Of a stretch of DNA of 36,418 bases, positions 24,981-33,272 are shown one piece after another (within the stretch, counting starts at the first letter, position 1; each line of letters begins with the position of its first letter). The notes under the pieces were generated by a model. The model saw only the letters and a list, made by a program, of their open reading frames with translations. It was not told where the DNA came from and made no database searches. This DNA comes from Bacteroidetes bacterium RIFCSPLOWO2_12_FULL_35_15 (GTDB lineage Bacteria; Bacteroidota; Bacteroidia; 2-12-FULL-35-15). The stretch lies in NCBI GenBank assembly GCA_001769385.1, contig MEPB01000106.1, positions 1 to 36,418 of the forward strand, in the 5' to 3' direction. Both the position numbers and the translations under genes were made by a program.

Positions 24981-26264
24981 TTAAACAGCTTTGATCACAT
25001 AATAATTTTTCTTGCCTTTTTGTACAAGTATATAATTACCATTGATCAAAGATTCAGCAGTGATATTAAATTCTAAATTTTCAACTTTTGACTTATTTAT
25101 TGCAACACCACCACCCTGGATCATTTTTTTTGCTTCACTTTTAGAAGGAAAGACGGAGGTTCGTTCTGCAACGAGATCAAGAATTGGAATACCCTTATTA
25201 ATTTCTGATCTGGAAATATTAAATTGTTCAACACCTTCAAATACACTTAAAAAATCTTCTTCTGTTAATTTCTGCAAACTTTCGGCAGTTCCTTTTCCAA
25301 AAAGAATTTCTGATGCTTCTATTGCAGCAAAATAATCTGCTTCGGAGTGCACCCGTATCGTGATTTCTTTAGCCAATTCTTTTTGTAATGCACGCAAATG
25401 TGGCGCAAGAGCATGTTCCGATTCTAACTTTTCAATTTCATCTTTAGTGAACAATGTGAAGATCCGGATAAATGTTTTTGCATCATCATCGCTTGCATTT
25501 AACCAAAATTGATAAAATTTATAAGCAGAGGTTTTTGATCTGTCTAACCAAACGTTACCACTTTCAGTTTTTCCGAATTTTGTTCCATCAGCTTTTTTAA
25601 TTAATGGAGTGGTGATTGCATAAGCTTCTCCACTTCCTTTACGTCTGATCAATTCGGTGCCGGTAACAATATTCCCCCATTGATCCGAGCCCCCCATTTG
25701 CAGTTTTATTCCCTTGTTTTTCCACAAATAATAAAAATCGTAGCCTTGCACCAATTGATACGAAAATTCAGTAAAACTCATTCCATTCTCCAAACGATTT
25801 TTTACCGAATCTTTTGCTAACATATAGTTTACACTGATGTGTTTACCCACCTCACGAATAAATTCTAAAAAGGAAAAACCTTTGAACCAATCGTAATTAT
25901 TAACTAGTTCAGCGGAGTTTGCCCCACAGTTAAAATCAAGAAATTTTTCTAATTGTTTGCGCTGACAATCTAAATTGTGTTGCAATGTTTTTTCATCTAA
26001 TAAATTTCGTTCAGCAGATTTTCCGGAAGGATCACCAACCATTCCTGTAGCGCCCCCAACCAATGCAATTGGTTTGTGTCCTGCTTTTTGAAAATGAAGC
26101 AAGGTCATTATTTGCACCATATTGCCAACACCCAACGAATCTGATGTAGGATCAAAGCCAATGTATCCGATCACCATTTCCTTATTCAATAACTCTTCGG
26201 TTCCAGGCATAATATCGTGTAACATACCACGCCATTTCAGTTCTTCAACAAAATTCTTTTTCAT
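24981..26264 (-). CDS. tyrS: Tyrosyl-tRNA synthetase
   Basis: This 427-residue class I synthetase charges tRNA-Tyr. The HIGH-like motif appears as LGVGN (44-48) after [11 protein letters not shown], the tyrosine pocket as [12 protein letters not shown] and [11 protein letters not shown] (170-199), and the KMSKS counterpart as KFGKT (229-233), as in the bacterial TyrRS group. A C-terminal S4 RNA-binding domain covers about 360-425 ([18 protein letters not shown]). Length is normal. The start is ATG at 26264, 19 bases after a -7 element. An antisense frame over the start is a shadow. Confidence 0.97.
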   Translation of the reverse strand: MKKNFVEELKWRGMLHDIMPGTEELLNKEMVIGYIGFDPTSDSLGVGNMVQIMTLLHFQKAGHKPIALVGGATGMVGDPSGKSAERNLLDEKTLQHNLDCQRKQLEKFLDFNCGANSAELVNNYDWFKGFSFLEFIREVGKHISVNYMLAKDSVKNRLENGMSFTEFSYQLVQGYDFYYLWKNKGIKLQMGGSDQWGNIVTGTELIRRKGSGEAYAITTPLIKKADGTKFGKTESGNVWLDRSKTSAYKFYQFWLNASDDDAKTFIRIFTLFTKDEIEKLESEHALAPHLRALQKELAKEITIRVHSEADYFAAIEASEILFGKGTAESLQKLTEEDFLSVFEGVEQFNISRSEINKGIPILDLVAERTSVFPSKSEAKKMIQGGGVAINKSKVENLEFNITAESLINGNYILVQKGKKNYYVIKAV

Positions 26265-26283
26265 TTTTTAATTCTTTGAAAAA

Positions 26284-26291
26284 CAAAGATA
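26284..26291 (-). promoter_or_regulatory. -7 element of tyrS
   Basis: TATCTTTG on the minus strand matches TAnnTTTG, 19 bases before the tyrS start. Confidence 0.6.
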
Positions 26292-26408
26292 ATAAAGGTT
26301 CGTAATGTCGTTCCATCCAAGAAGAGAAATCTTTAAGGCTTTTGGTGAATGATATTTCCCCTTCAGTCGAAATGATGACAATAATAAAATATAAATTGAT
26401 AAAATCCT

Positions 26409-26416
26409 TAAATTTG
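26409..26416 (+). promoter_or_regulatory. -7 element that decides the epimerase start
   Basis: TAAATTTG matches the consensus exactly. Transcription would begin near 26420, inside the longer open frame, which favours the TTG at 26435 as the start. Confidence 0.55.
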
Positions 26417-26434
26417 TCACAAAATTCTCTCAAA

Positions 26435-27454
26435 TTGATTTTAGTAACAGGCGGAACAGGATTAGTAGGAACACATTTGTTATACGATCTGGTAATATCA
26501 GGTAAGAAGGTGCGTGCGCTAAAACGAGATAGCAGCATTACTTCCAATGTTAAAAAAGTTTTTTCTTATTATTCGTCCAACGCAGATGAATTACTGAAAC
26601 AGATTGAATGGGTGGAAGCCGATTTGCTTGATGTATATTCCTTACTTGATCTAATGGAGGGAGTTACAGAGGTTTATCACTGTGCAGCAATGGTTTCATT
26701 TGAGCAAAAACATATGGAGGAAATGCTCAGGATAAATATAGAAGGCACGGCTAACATGGTAAATGCCGCATTGGAAAAAGGTATAAAAAAATTCTGCCAT
26801 ATAAGTTCTATTGCTACTGTTGGCAGAGCAGAGCATGGAGCATTTTCAACCGAGGAAACGTTTTGGAAATCATCACCTGAAAATTCAAATTATGCAATCA
26901 GTAAATATGGAGCCGAGCGGGAAGTGTGGCGGGCTTCGGAGGAGGGGTTAAATGTTGTGATCGTAAATCCTTCATTAATAATTGGTGCCGGAAATTGGCA
27001 ACAAAGCAGTTCAAACATGTTCAGCAAAGCTTATAAAGGAATAAAATTTTATACGGAGGGTGAAAATGGTTTTATTGATGTACGTGATGTTGCATCAATT
27101 TCTGTAAAGCTTATGGAAAGCGAAATAAAAAATCAGCGTTTTTTATTAAATTCTGAAAATACAAGTTATAAGACTTTTTTTGATCTGATACATTCTGAAT
27201 TCGGGAAGCCGCTACCAAGTATTAAAGCAGGAAAGTTTTTAAGTGGTTTTGCATGGCGTGCAGAAAAAATACGTTCGGCTTTTTCGAATACTACCCCTTT
27301 GATCACCAAAGAAACGGCTCGTTCCGCAAATAATATCAGTCGTTTTTCAAATAAAAAAATAAAAAACGTTTTTCCTGAGCATCAATTTATTTCTCTGGAA
27401 CAATCAATAAAGGATACTTGTAAATTGTTTTTGCAGGATCTGGAAAATAAATGA
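26435..27454 (+). CDS. NAD(P)-dependent epimerase/dehydratase family protein
   Basis: This extended short-chain dehydrogenase has 339 residues from the TTG at 26435. The frame is open from 26342 (TTG), with ATGs at 26372 and 26375, but a -7 element at 26409-26416 and the family's usual beginning (ILVTGGTGLVG directly after the start Met) favour 26435. Visible are the Rossmann motif TGGTGLVG, VYHCAAMVSF, HISSIATVG with the catalytic Ser, YAISKYGAE with the Tyr-xxx-Lys pair, and VNPSLIIGAG. It resembles dihydroflavonol-reductase-like and sugar epimerase relatives; the substrate is unknown. It is divergent from tyrS. Confidence 0.88.
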   Translation: MILVTGGTGLVGTHLLYDLVISGKKVRALKRDSSITSNVKKVFSYYSSNADELLKQIEWVEADLLDVYSLLDLMEGVTEVYHCAAMVSFEQKHMEEMLRINIEGTANMVNAALEKGIKKFCHISSIATVGRAEHGAFSTEETFWKSSPENSNYAISKYGAEREVWRASEEGLNVVIVNPSLIIGAGNWQQSSSNMFSKAYKGIKFYTEGENGFIDVRDVASISVKLMESEIKNQRFLLNSENTSYKTFFDLIHSEFGKPLPSIKAGKFLSGFAWRAEKIRSAFSNTTPLITKETARSANNISRFSNKKIKNVFPEHQFISLEQSIKDTCKLFLQDLENK

Positions 27455-27832
27455 TTCATAGAGCAAGTTTAAATTTGGTACCGACAAAATACCGTGTAGT
27501 ATAATAGCGGGAGGTCAATTCGGGTGCCTTTAAAGTGATCCTATCGGGAAGGGGGAATGAATTCAAAAAAACAGTTAGTAACAGTAATCTGTTAATCTGA
27601 GTTCGATTATTAATTGATTTTAAAATGTGAGCAGTCCTGTATTTACAAGCATTTTTCATTGGCAGCCCTTCGGCTGCGTTCAGGATAAACTCTGCGAAAA
27701 ATCTTTTTTTTGACCAGCAAGATGCTTCATTTCATTCAGCATGACAAAACAAAAACACCTGATTTCATAAATAGTTCTGTTTGTTGATGTTTTTGAGGAA
27801 TTATAATCGAACTCTGGTTGTAAGCGTTTCAA
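27455..27832. other. Gene-poor gap with a possible coding remnant and a repeat
   Basis: A minus-strand frame at 27456-27659 encodes 67 residues whose last half (LPDRITLKAPELTSRYYTTR) looks protein-like and GC-richer than its surroundings. The first half does not, and there is no promoter, so it may be a degraded fragment. At 27661-27746 lies a palindromic repeat. The rest shows nothing I can name. No tRNA was seen. Confidence 0.4.
27661..27746. repeat. Dispersed repeat with a hairpin end
   Basis: It starts with a perfect hairpin (GCAGCC-CTTC-GGCTGC) and ends CAGCATGACA. The inner AGGATAAACTC and the TGTCAT terminus (opposite strand) are shared with the repeat at 32975-33074, so it is probably the same broad family. 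Confidence 0.55.
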
Positions 27833-28180
27833 TTACTGGCCCATTGTTATTTCAGCTTGCATCTTGCTCAGGTTATTTAATACAATTGTGTAAACTTCCG
27901 AGAATAGTTCCGGATGCTGTGAATAATATTCGAAGCTTTCATCAAACTGTTTCTTGCTCAATCCATGGTTCTTGAGAATATTGCTCTTCGGGATTTCAAG
28001 TAAAACATTTTCTTCTTTGAAAAGACTGATACTCATGGAGGATTCATATAATTGAATATCAATCATCACTTCAGCCATTTTTTCTTTTGACAAAATGCTG
28101 TCAGGAATTTTTTCCACCGGACCTTTTGAACAGGCGAATAGAAAACTGCAAATTAGAATTATATAAATCTTTTTTATCAT
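27833..28180 (-). CDS. DUF4296-domain lipoprotein
   Basis: This 115-residue lipoprotein has a signal peptide with lipobox LFAC (Cys17). The mature part has the DUF4296 pattern: IPDSILSKEKMAEVMIDIQLYESS (about 25-48), then HGLSKKQFDESFEYYSQHPELFSEVY (about 72-97). This small helical family is common in Bacteroidota and has no known function. The promoter is clear (TAACTTTG 20 bases before the start). It is divergent from the SDR gene. Confidence 0.85.
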   Translation of the reverse strand: MIKKIYIILICSFLFACSKGPVEKIPDSILSKEKMAEVMIDIQLYESSMSISLFKEENVLLEIPKSNILKNHGLSKKQFDESFEYYSQHPELFSEVYTIVLNNLSKMQAEITMGQ

Positions 28181-28199
28181 GATTTTGTTAAAACATATG

Positions 28200-28207
28200 C
28201 AAAGTTA
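28200..28207 (-). promoter_or_regulatory. -7 element of the DUF4296 gene
   Basis: TAACTTTG on the minus strand, an exact consensus match 19 bases before the start at 28180. Confidence 0.6.
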
Positions 28208-28223
28208 GTATAAAAAATTAAGC

Positions 28224-28231
28224 TATTTTTG
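28224..28231 (+). promoter_or_regulatory. -7 element of the SDR gene
   Basis: TATTTTTG matches the consensus and lies 99 bases before the ATG at 28331, leaving a fairly long leader. Confidence 0.45.
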
Positions 28232-28330
28232 TCTTAGTGGGATACAAAAATAAGTTCTCAAAATTAAAACTGGTGCTTATAAATCAATAAGGGCCAAGTG
28301 GTCCGCTCAATAAATAAAATACCTGATGGT

Positions 28331-29128
28331 ATGAGTACATTTAAAAATAAAGTAGTTTGGGTAACAGGTGCATCTTCAGGTATTGGAGAAGCTTTGGTAA
28401 AAGCATTTGCTAAAGAAGGCGCCAGGTTAATTCTCTCATCCCGTAGAATGGATGAACTACAAAGAGTAAAAGATTCTTTGGGTCTTTCGGAAGAAAACTG
28501 TTTAATTCTGCCACTTGATCTCGCAAACACTTCTAATATTGATGAACTTACACAACGTGTTATTTCAAAATTTCAACAAATAGATATCTTGGTGAACAAT
28601 GGTGGTTTATCACAGCGTGCATTAACAAAAGATACTTCGGTTGATATTGACCGTAAAATAATGGAAGTAAATTTTTTCGGAACTATTGCGATTACTAAAA
28701 GTGTATTGCCTGTAATGCTCCAACAAAAAAGCGGACACATCATTGTAATAAGTAGCATTGCCGGAAAATTTGGTTTTTATTTTCGTTCGGCATATTCAGC
28801 GTCAAAACATGCATTGCATGGTTTTTTTGAATCTTTGCGAATGGAAATATTTAATGACAATGTTAAAGTGCTGATTGTTTGTCCGGGAAAGATCAATACC
28901 AACATTTCAGTAAATGCAGTAACAGCGGATGGAGGAAAGCACAATAAAAGGGATGAAAGCACAGCAAACGGGGTAAGTGCCGAAGAGTGTGCAACACAAA
29001 TTTTGAATGGAATAAAAAAAAATAACGAAGAAATATATATTGGAGGAAAGGAATTACGTGCTATATGGTTAAAGCGATTGTTCCCTAAATTATTTTCAAA
29101 AATGATTAGAAAGCAAAAACCGGAATAG
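28331..29128 (+). CDS. Short-chain dehydrogenase/reductase (SDR)
   Basis: This classical SDR has 265 residues from the ATG at 28331. An upstream in-frame GTG at 28298 would add 11 residues that do not fit the family. Motifs are TGASSGIG (12-19, cofactor loop), NNGG (89-92, for the usual NNAG), the catalytic Ser in VISSIAG (139-145) and Tyr155-Lys159 in YSASK. SSRR (37-40) at the end of strand 2 suggests NADP. The C-terminus (KRLFPKLFSKMIRKQKPE) is basic and may touch the membrane. The substrate is unknown. The VOC protein follows after 93 bases that contain a stem-loop repeat. Confidence 0.92.
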   Translation: MSTFKNKVVWVTGASSGIGEALVKAFAKEGARLILSSRRMDELQRVKDSLGLSEENCLILPLDLANTSNIDELTQRVISKFQQIDILVNNGGLSQRALTKDTSVDIDRKIMEVNFFGTIAITKSVLPVMLQQKSGHIIVISSIAGKFGFYFRSAYSASKHALHGFFESLRMEIFNDNVKVLIVCPGKINTNISVNAVTADGGKHNKRDESTANGVSAEECATQILNGIKKNNEEIYIGGKELRAIWLKRLFPKLFSKMIRKQKPE

Positions 29129-29150
29129 AAATAATAAAATAAGAAAAAAG

Positions 29151-29210
29151 GTAAATGAGTAAAATTAGGCCAAACCTAAATCACTTATTAAGCAATTAAC
29201 CTAATCAACC
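29151..29210. repeat. Stem-loop repeat, copy 2 (SDR-VOC gap)
   Basis: It shares AGTAAAATYAGG, ACCTAAATC, ACTTATT and CAATTA with the copy at 17765-17823, in the same order and spacing. The inner TTAGG/CCTAA arms can pair. Confidence 0.6.
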
Positions 29211-29221
29211 AACAAGCAATT

Positions 29222-30283
29222 ATGGATCAACCAACTATAGCAGGAATACAACAGGTAGGAATCGGAATTCCGAATGTACACGAAGCATTTAAATGGTACC
29301 GTCAGCATTTCGGAATGGATATCCCGATTTTTGAAGAAGCAGCGGAAGCTAATTTAATGTTGCCTTATACTGGTGGAAAAGCTCATCAGCGCCATGCTAT
29401 TTTAGCCATCAATTTAAAAGGTGGCGGAGGATTTGAGATCTGGCAATACACGAGTAGGACTCCGGAACCATGTTCTTTCGAATTACAAATGGGTGATCTT
29501 GGTTTTTATTGTGCGCGTATGAAAACCAGCGATGTAAAAGGTTCTTATGAAATTTTGAAATCGAAAAATGTAAATTTGGTAACCGGACTTACTAAAGATG
29601 CCGGTGGAAATGATACCTTTTATTTACGCGATCCCTGGAAAAATTTATTTCAAATTGTGAAAAGTGATTCCTGGTATGGAAAGGGAAAGCAGCTTACAGG
29701 TGGACCATCAGGGATGATGATTGGAGTTAGCGATATCGAAAGATCAAAAAAATTCTATTCCGATATTTTAGGGTATGATACGGTAATTTATGACAAAGAA
29801 GGCATATTTGAAGATTTTAAAAATTTACCAAGCGGAACAAATAAAGTACGCAGGGTTTTATTGAAACATAGCAAGCCTCGTGTTGGTGCGTTCTCCGGAT
29901 TGTTGGGAGCAAGCGAAATAGAATTAATAAAAGTATATGATCGAATACCACGTAAGATTTTTGAAAATCGTTTTTGGGGTGATCAGGGATTTATTCATTT
30001 GTGTTTTGACATTACCAATCAAAAAGCAATGAAAAAATTATGTGCCGAAAAAGGGCATCCATATACAGTTGACAGCGGAGAAAAATTTGATATGGGCGAA
30101 GCTGCCGGACATTTCAGTTATATCGAAGACCCGGATGGAGCATTAATTGAATTTGTAGAAACGAAAAAAATTCCGATCATGAAAAAATTCGGATGGTATT
30201 TGGATCTGCGAAAACGCGATGCTCTAAAACCATTACCTGGTTGGATGTTAAAAGCCTTGAAGTTTAACAGAGTGAAGGATTAA
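29222..30283 (+). CDS. VOC-superfamily (glyoxalase-like) protein with two domains
   Basis: This 353-residue protein has two vicinal-oxygen-chelate modules. Module one is about 5-145 (QQVGIGIPNVHEAFKWYRQHFGM at the start, YLRDPWKNLFQIV at the end). Module two is about 160-325 (MMIGVSDIERSKKFYSDILGYDTVIYD, then FIHLCFDI and EDPDGALIEFVE). The start VGIGIPN lacks the usual first metal His in module one, while FIHLCF and the LIEF-type Glu remain in module two, so one metal site is more likely active. Layout recalls 4-hydroxyphenylpyruvate dioxygenase relatives and extradiol enzymes, but the substrate is unknown. It probably belongs with the SDR gene upstream. Confidence 0.82.
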   Translation: MDQPTIAGIQQVGIGIPNVHEAFKWYRQHFGMDIPIFEEAAEANLMLPYTGGKAHQRHAILAINLKGGGGFEIWQYTSRTPEPCSFELQMGDLGFYCARMKTSDVKGSYEILKSKNVNLVTGLTKDAGGNDTFYLRDPWKNLFQIVKSDSWYGKGKQLTGGPSGMMIGVSDIERSKKFYSDILGYDTVIYDKEGIFEDFKNLPSGTNKVRRVLLKHSKPRVGAFSGLLGASEIELIKVYDRIPRKIFENRFWGDQGFIHLCFDITNQKAMKKLCAEKGHPYTVDSGEKFDMGEAAGHFSYIEDPDGALIEFVETKKIPIMKKFGWYLDLRKRDALKPLPGWMLKALKFNRVKD

Positions 30284-30650
30284 AATTAACGATCGTCAAC
30301 TTATTTTATTTCCCCATTTTTAAAATTCGCCCGATAAAATAAATTTCATTGTTCGAACCAATGACATTAATCAAAGAAAAGGATGATTCTGAAGCGCTTT
30401 GCGAAAGTATTTTATAAAAAAATGTCAGGTTTGGCAGGTGAAAAAAACTGACAAGATGATACTTTAGGCAAAATAAATTTTAAGAAAAACGTCCTGTTTT
30501 TATTTTTCTGCAGGATCGAAATTTGCAGCATTTGCGATCGTTACAGAGAATTAATCAGGTGTAAATAGATACTCTCTCTCCATAGTTTATCAGTCAGGAT
30601 TTGCAATCTTTGGCATATTCATTGAATTTGATTTTTTTAAACATAATCAA
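30284..30650. other. Long leader or intergenic region before the desaturase
   Basis: No coding frame was seen. TGTCAG (30423-30428) and CTGACA (30448-30453) can form a hairpin. A second, weaker feature is the repeated phrase TTTGCAGCATTTGC near 30520. No clear -7 element is in a good place. The region may carry regulation of desaturase expression, but I cannot show it. Confidence 0.35.
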
Positions 30651-31760
30651 ATGTCAGTAAAGCAATTACACGTAGTTCGTTTCGCTCCGCGTGGCAAAGA
30701 TAGTTTTCATGAAACCATAATTGCACGTGTCGAATCTTATTTCAAAGAAAACAAGATCTCTCCTTATGCAAATACCAAAATGTGGGTAAAGTCAACCCTG
30801 ATGCTTCTCTTGTATTGGATTCCCTGCTCATTAATGATATTTGGGTTGGGTGCCGGACAACCCTGGTTGTTTTTTTTGCTTTGGTTCCTGATGGGATGGG
30901 GAATGATTGGTATTGGAACATCTATCATGCATGATGCATACCATGGAGCATATTCCCCAAACAGAAAAGTGAATAATTTTATTGGTTTTATTTTAGAAGT
31001 TATTGGTGGCTATGCTGTCACCTGGAAGATTCAGCATAACCAGCTACATCATACGTACACCAATATTGCCGGGCTTGATGAAGATCTGGATAGTATAAAA
31101 TTATTGCGTTTTTCTCCTCACCAACCACGGTATTGGTTTCATCGTTATCAATATATTTATGTATGGTTCTTTTATATGATCATGACCCTTTTCTGGATGA
31201 CACTGAAAGATTATGTTCAGGCGATTCGTTACAAGCAGCACGATCTTCTTACAAAGCATCACCTTTCTCTTAAACAAACTTTATTTCGTATAACCATGTT
31301 TAAAATGTTTTATTATTCTTATATAATTGTATTGCCTCTTTTTTTATCCGGTATGCCTTGGTATTATGTTCTTTTCGGTTTTTTAATCATGCATTTCACA
31401 GCCGGACTTTTTCTTTCTTGTATTTTTCAACCTGCACATGTTGTTGAAACTTCTTCATTTGCATTGCCACTTGAAAGTGAGGGTAAAAAGCAAATGGAAG
31501 AATCATGGGCAATTCATGAGGTTGTAAACACAACTGATTTTGCGCCTACTAATCGAATATTAACATGGTTTATCGGAGGACTTAATTTTCAAATCGAACA
31601 TCATCTCTTCACCGGAATCTGTCATGTTCATTATCCGAAACTTGCAGCCATTGTAAAAACCACAGCTATGGAATTTAAAATCCCTTATCATGTTGAACCC
31701 ACTTATTGGCAGGCGTTTCTGGGACATGTTAAAATGTTAAAAAAATTAGGCAGGGAATAA
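30651..31760 (+). CDS. Membrane fatty acid (acyl-CoA/lipid) desaturase
   Basis: This 369-residue di-iron desaturase has all three histidine boxes: HDAYH (94-98), HNQLHH (129-134) and QIEHH (314-318). Gln in the third box is the mark of the front-end (delta-5/delta-6-like) and linoleoyl-CoA desaturase group. There is no cytochrome b5 domain, as usual for bacterial members. Hydrophobic segments at about 47-66, 70-90, 110-125, 165-185 and 215-260 fit a membrane protein with a cytoplasmic metal site. It introduces a double bond in membrane acyl chains, perhaps in cold adaptation. The gene stands alone. Confidence 0.92.
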   Translation: MSVKQLHVVRFAPRGKDSFHETIIARVESYFKENKISPYANTKMWVKSTLMLLLYWIPCSLMIFGLGAGQPWLFFLLWFLMGWGMIGIGTSIMHDAYHGAYSPNRKVNNFIGFILEVIGGYAVTWKIQHNQLHHTYTNIAGLDEDLDSIKLLRFSPHQPRYWFHRYQYIYVWFFYMIMTLFWMTLKDYVQAIRYKQHDLLTKHHLSLKQTLFRITMFKMFYYSYIIVLPLFLSGMPWYYVLFGFLIMHFTAGLFLSCIFQPAHVVETSSFALPLESEGKKQMEESWAIHEVVNTTDFAPTNRILTWFIGGLNFQIEHHLFTGICHVHYPKLAAIVKTTAMEFKIPYHVEPTYWQAFLGHVKMLKKLGRE

Positions 31761-31901
31761 CATTTGAATATGCGCCAACTTCTTTTTTGAATTTTTTGAG
31801 CAGATATTGGTACGGAAGCCCCTGTACTATTTGCAAGCCATTGATCAAAAGAATTACTAGCAGCTCTGCTGCGGGGTTATTCATTGATAAGAGTTTTTAT
31901 T

Positions 31902-32936
31902 CTACCTCAAATCAATTAATTTATTCAGATTTTCAAAAAGGATATCTCCCATTGTTTCGCATTGTAAATAATTTTTGTCGTGGTAATGCCTGGATAATTC
32001 CCCGCGTAACTGTTTTACTTTTTCAGGAGATGAAAGTGTTTCTTTTTGCATTACACCAAGTAATTTATTAACCCGATATTTTGATGTTTTTAAACGTTTT
32101 GTAATTAAAGAACGTTCTTCGGATTGATATTGTAAGACCGTTTCCGGATTTAATTGTTGAGTGCAGAGATCAACAAAAGCTTTGTTCTCTTTAAAAAACT
32201 GCGGCATATAAAGTGTTTTTTTTCCTTCATAACATTGCTGATCAAAATCAAATGCTCTGATCCGGTATTGGTAATCATCAAAATCAGCAGTCACATCTAT
32301 CACATAGTTATACGATCTCATATCCCCCAAAAGCATCACAAAACAGCGCTCATTGAATTTAACAAATTCTTTTGCCAGTCGTGTTTTGTTTAACAGTGGA
32401 TCATTTAAATTGTATTTTACAAATTGATCACCGGGAATTCCAACAATATGTTCTTCGATCAATGAATGGTTGGTCATTAAATAATGGATCCGGTTTGGAG
32501 ATAAAATATCCTCCCATTCTAAACCGTAGATCCTGGAAGCATCCGGGAGCTTAATATAAAAATAATCGTAATTATCATTGTAGTTATTTATGATCTTTAT
32601 ACGAAAAGGTTTGGAGTTTCCGAAGGTGCAAAAATCAATTCTGTCCACTTGTAAATGCTCCATTACTTTCATATCTCCGCCTGTTTTAAGCATTGCATAA
32701 ATGCTCGTCAGCTCCCTGTTAAGTTCATCCATTTCATTATGCGGATACATAACGGTGGTCCAAAGTGTATCATTACCTTGCTTGTCATATAAAATTACGG
32801 AAGCATTAAAACGTAGGAGATCCGTATAGTGAATGGGTTGTTCACATGTTCTGTGAACATCCGCCAGATAGTGATGAAGCTCTTCTGAAACTTTAAACGG
32901 TATTTTCTTTTTTTGTGGAGAACTCATAGCAATCAA
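31902..32936 (-). CDS. Conserved-looking protein of unknown function
   Basis: This 344-residue soluble protein has no signal peptide or membrane segment. The N-terminal half is mixed alpha/beta. The central part holds GIPGDQFVKYNLNDPLLN (about 167-184), then FVMLLGDMRSYNYVIDVT and YRIRAFDFDQQCYEGKKTLYMPQFF (about 231-255). The DFDQQ phrase after a hydrophobic strand resembles a metal-binding loop of kinase-like folds, but no ATP-binding motif is clear and I do not recognise the family. The C-terminal 80 residues are helical and basic. It is tail-to-tail with the desaturase and divergent from a repeat region. Confidence 0.65.
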   Translation of the reverse strand: MIAMSSPQKKKIPFKVSEELHHYLADVHRTCEQPIHYTDLLRFNASVILYDKQGNDTLWTTVMYPHNEMDELNRELTSIYAMLKTGGDMKVMEHLQVDRIDFCTFGNSKPFRIKIINNYNDNYDYFYIKLPDASRIYGLEWEDILSPNRIHYLMTNHSLIEEHIVGIPGDQFVKYNLNDPLLNKTRLAKEFVKFNERCFVMLLGDMRSYNYVIDVTADFDDYQYRIRAFDFDQQCYEGKKTLYMPQFFKENKAFVDLCTQQLNPETVLQYQSEERSLITKRLKTSKYRVNKLLGVMQKETLSSPEKVKQLRGELSRHYHDKNYLQCETMGDILFENLNKLIDLR

Positions 32937-32974
32937 ATATAATAAAAGAAATCAATTCATTTATTTTAATCAAT

Positions 32975-33074
32975 TGTCATTTCCAACGTAATAAAATGAA
33001 GAGAGAAATCTCATTTTGATAAGCAGTTTCTCCTGGAGTTTATCCTAAGCAGAGTCGAAGGAGTCGAAATGACA
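32975..33074. repeat. REP-like palindromic element, copy A
   Basis: The ends are TGTCATTTC and GAAATGACA (perfect 9-bp inverted repeat). Inside are GAGAGAAATC, a core ending GATAAGCAG and TTTCTCC, and then an extra GGAGTTTATCCTAAGCAGAG block not in copy B. Confidence 0.8.
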
Positions 33075-33083
33075 TTTTGTGAC

Positions 33084-33160
33084 TGTCATTTCGAACGTAA
33101 TGCAATGAAGAGAGAAATCTGCTTATCAAGATGAGATTTCTCCCCTTGGTCAAAATGACA
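33084..33160. repeat. REP-like palindromic element, copy B
   Basis: The ends are TGTCATTT and AAATGACA. GAGAAATCT and AGATTTCTC flank a core CTGCTTATCAAGATGAG that reads in the opposite direction to the core of copy A. Confidence 0.8.
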
Positions 33161-33238
33161 TATAAAACATTTTTGATATAAATTTAAACAGAATATACTT
33201 ATAGCAAAAGGGGTCAAAAATTATAATTTTTTATTATT

Positions 33239-33246
33239 TACATTTG
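33239..33246 (+). promoter_or_regulatory. -7 element of the secreted rhodanese gene
   Basis: TACATTTG, an exact match to TAnnTTTG, 26 bases before the ATG. Confidence 0.55.
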
Positions 33247-33272
33247 TAATTGAAACATAAAAATTCAATCTC

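Larger units (their letters stand above)
32937..33238. other. Intergenic region made mostly of two palindromic repeats
   Basis: It holds two related REP-like elements (32975-33074 and 33084-33160) and no coding frame. It separates the unknown gene from the secreted rhodanese gene. Confidence 0.7.

Noticed and set aside
26245-26547. A 100-residue minus-strand frame over the tyrS-epimerase junction
   Set aside because: It overlaps both real genes and the two divergent promoters and has no family resemblance.
27480-27560. tRNA-like hairpins
   Set aside because: No acceptor or anticodon arm geometry and no T-loop consensus could be found; no tRNA or rRNA was seen elsewhere in the window either.
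31787-32071. A 94-residue plus-strand frame after the desaturase
   Set aside because: It runs antisense into the 31902-32936 gene, which has far better coding character.
32960-33165. CRISPR array
   Set aside because: Only two units, each itself palindromic, with no regular unique spacers and no cas genes.
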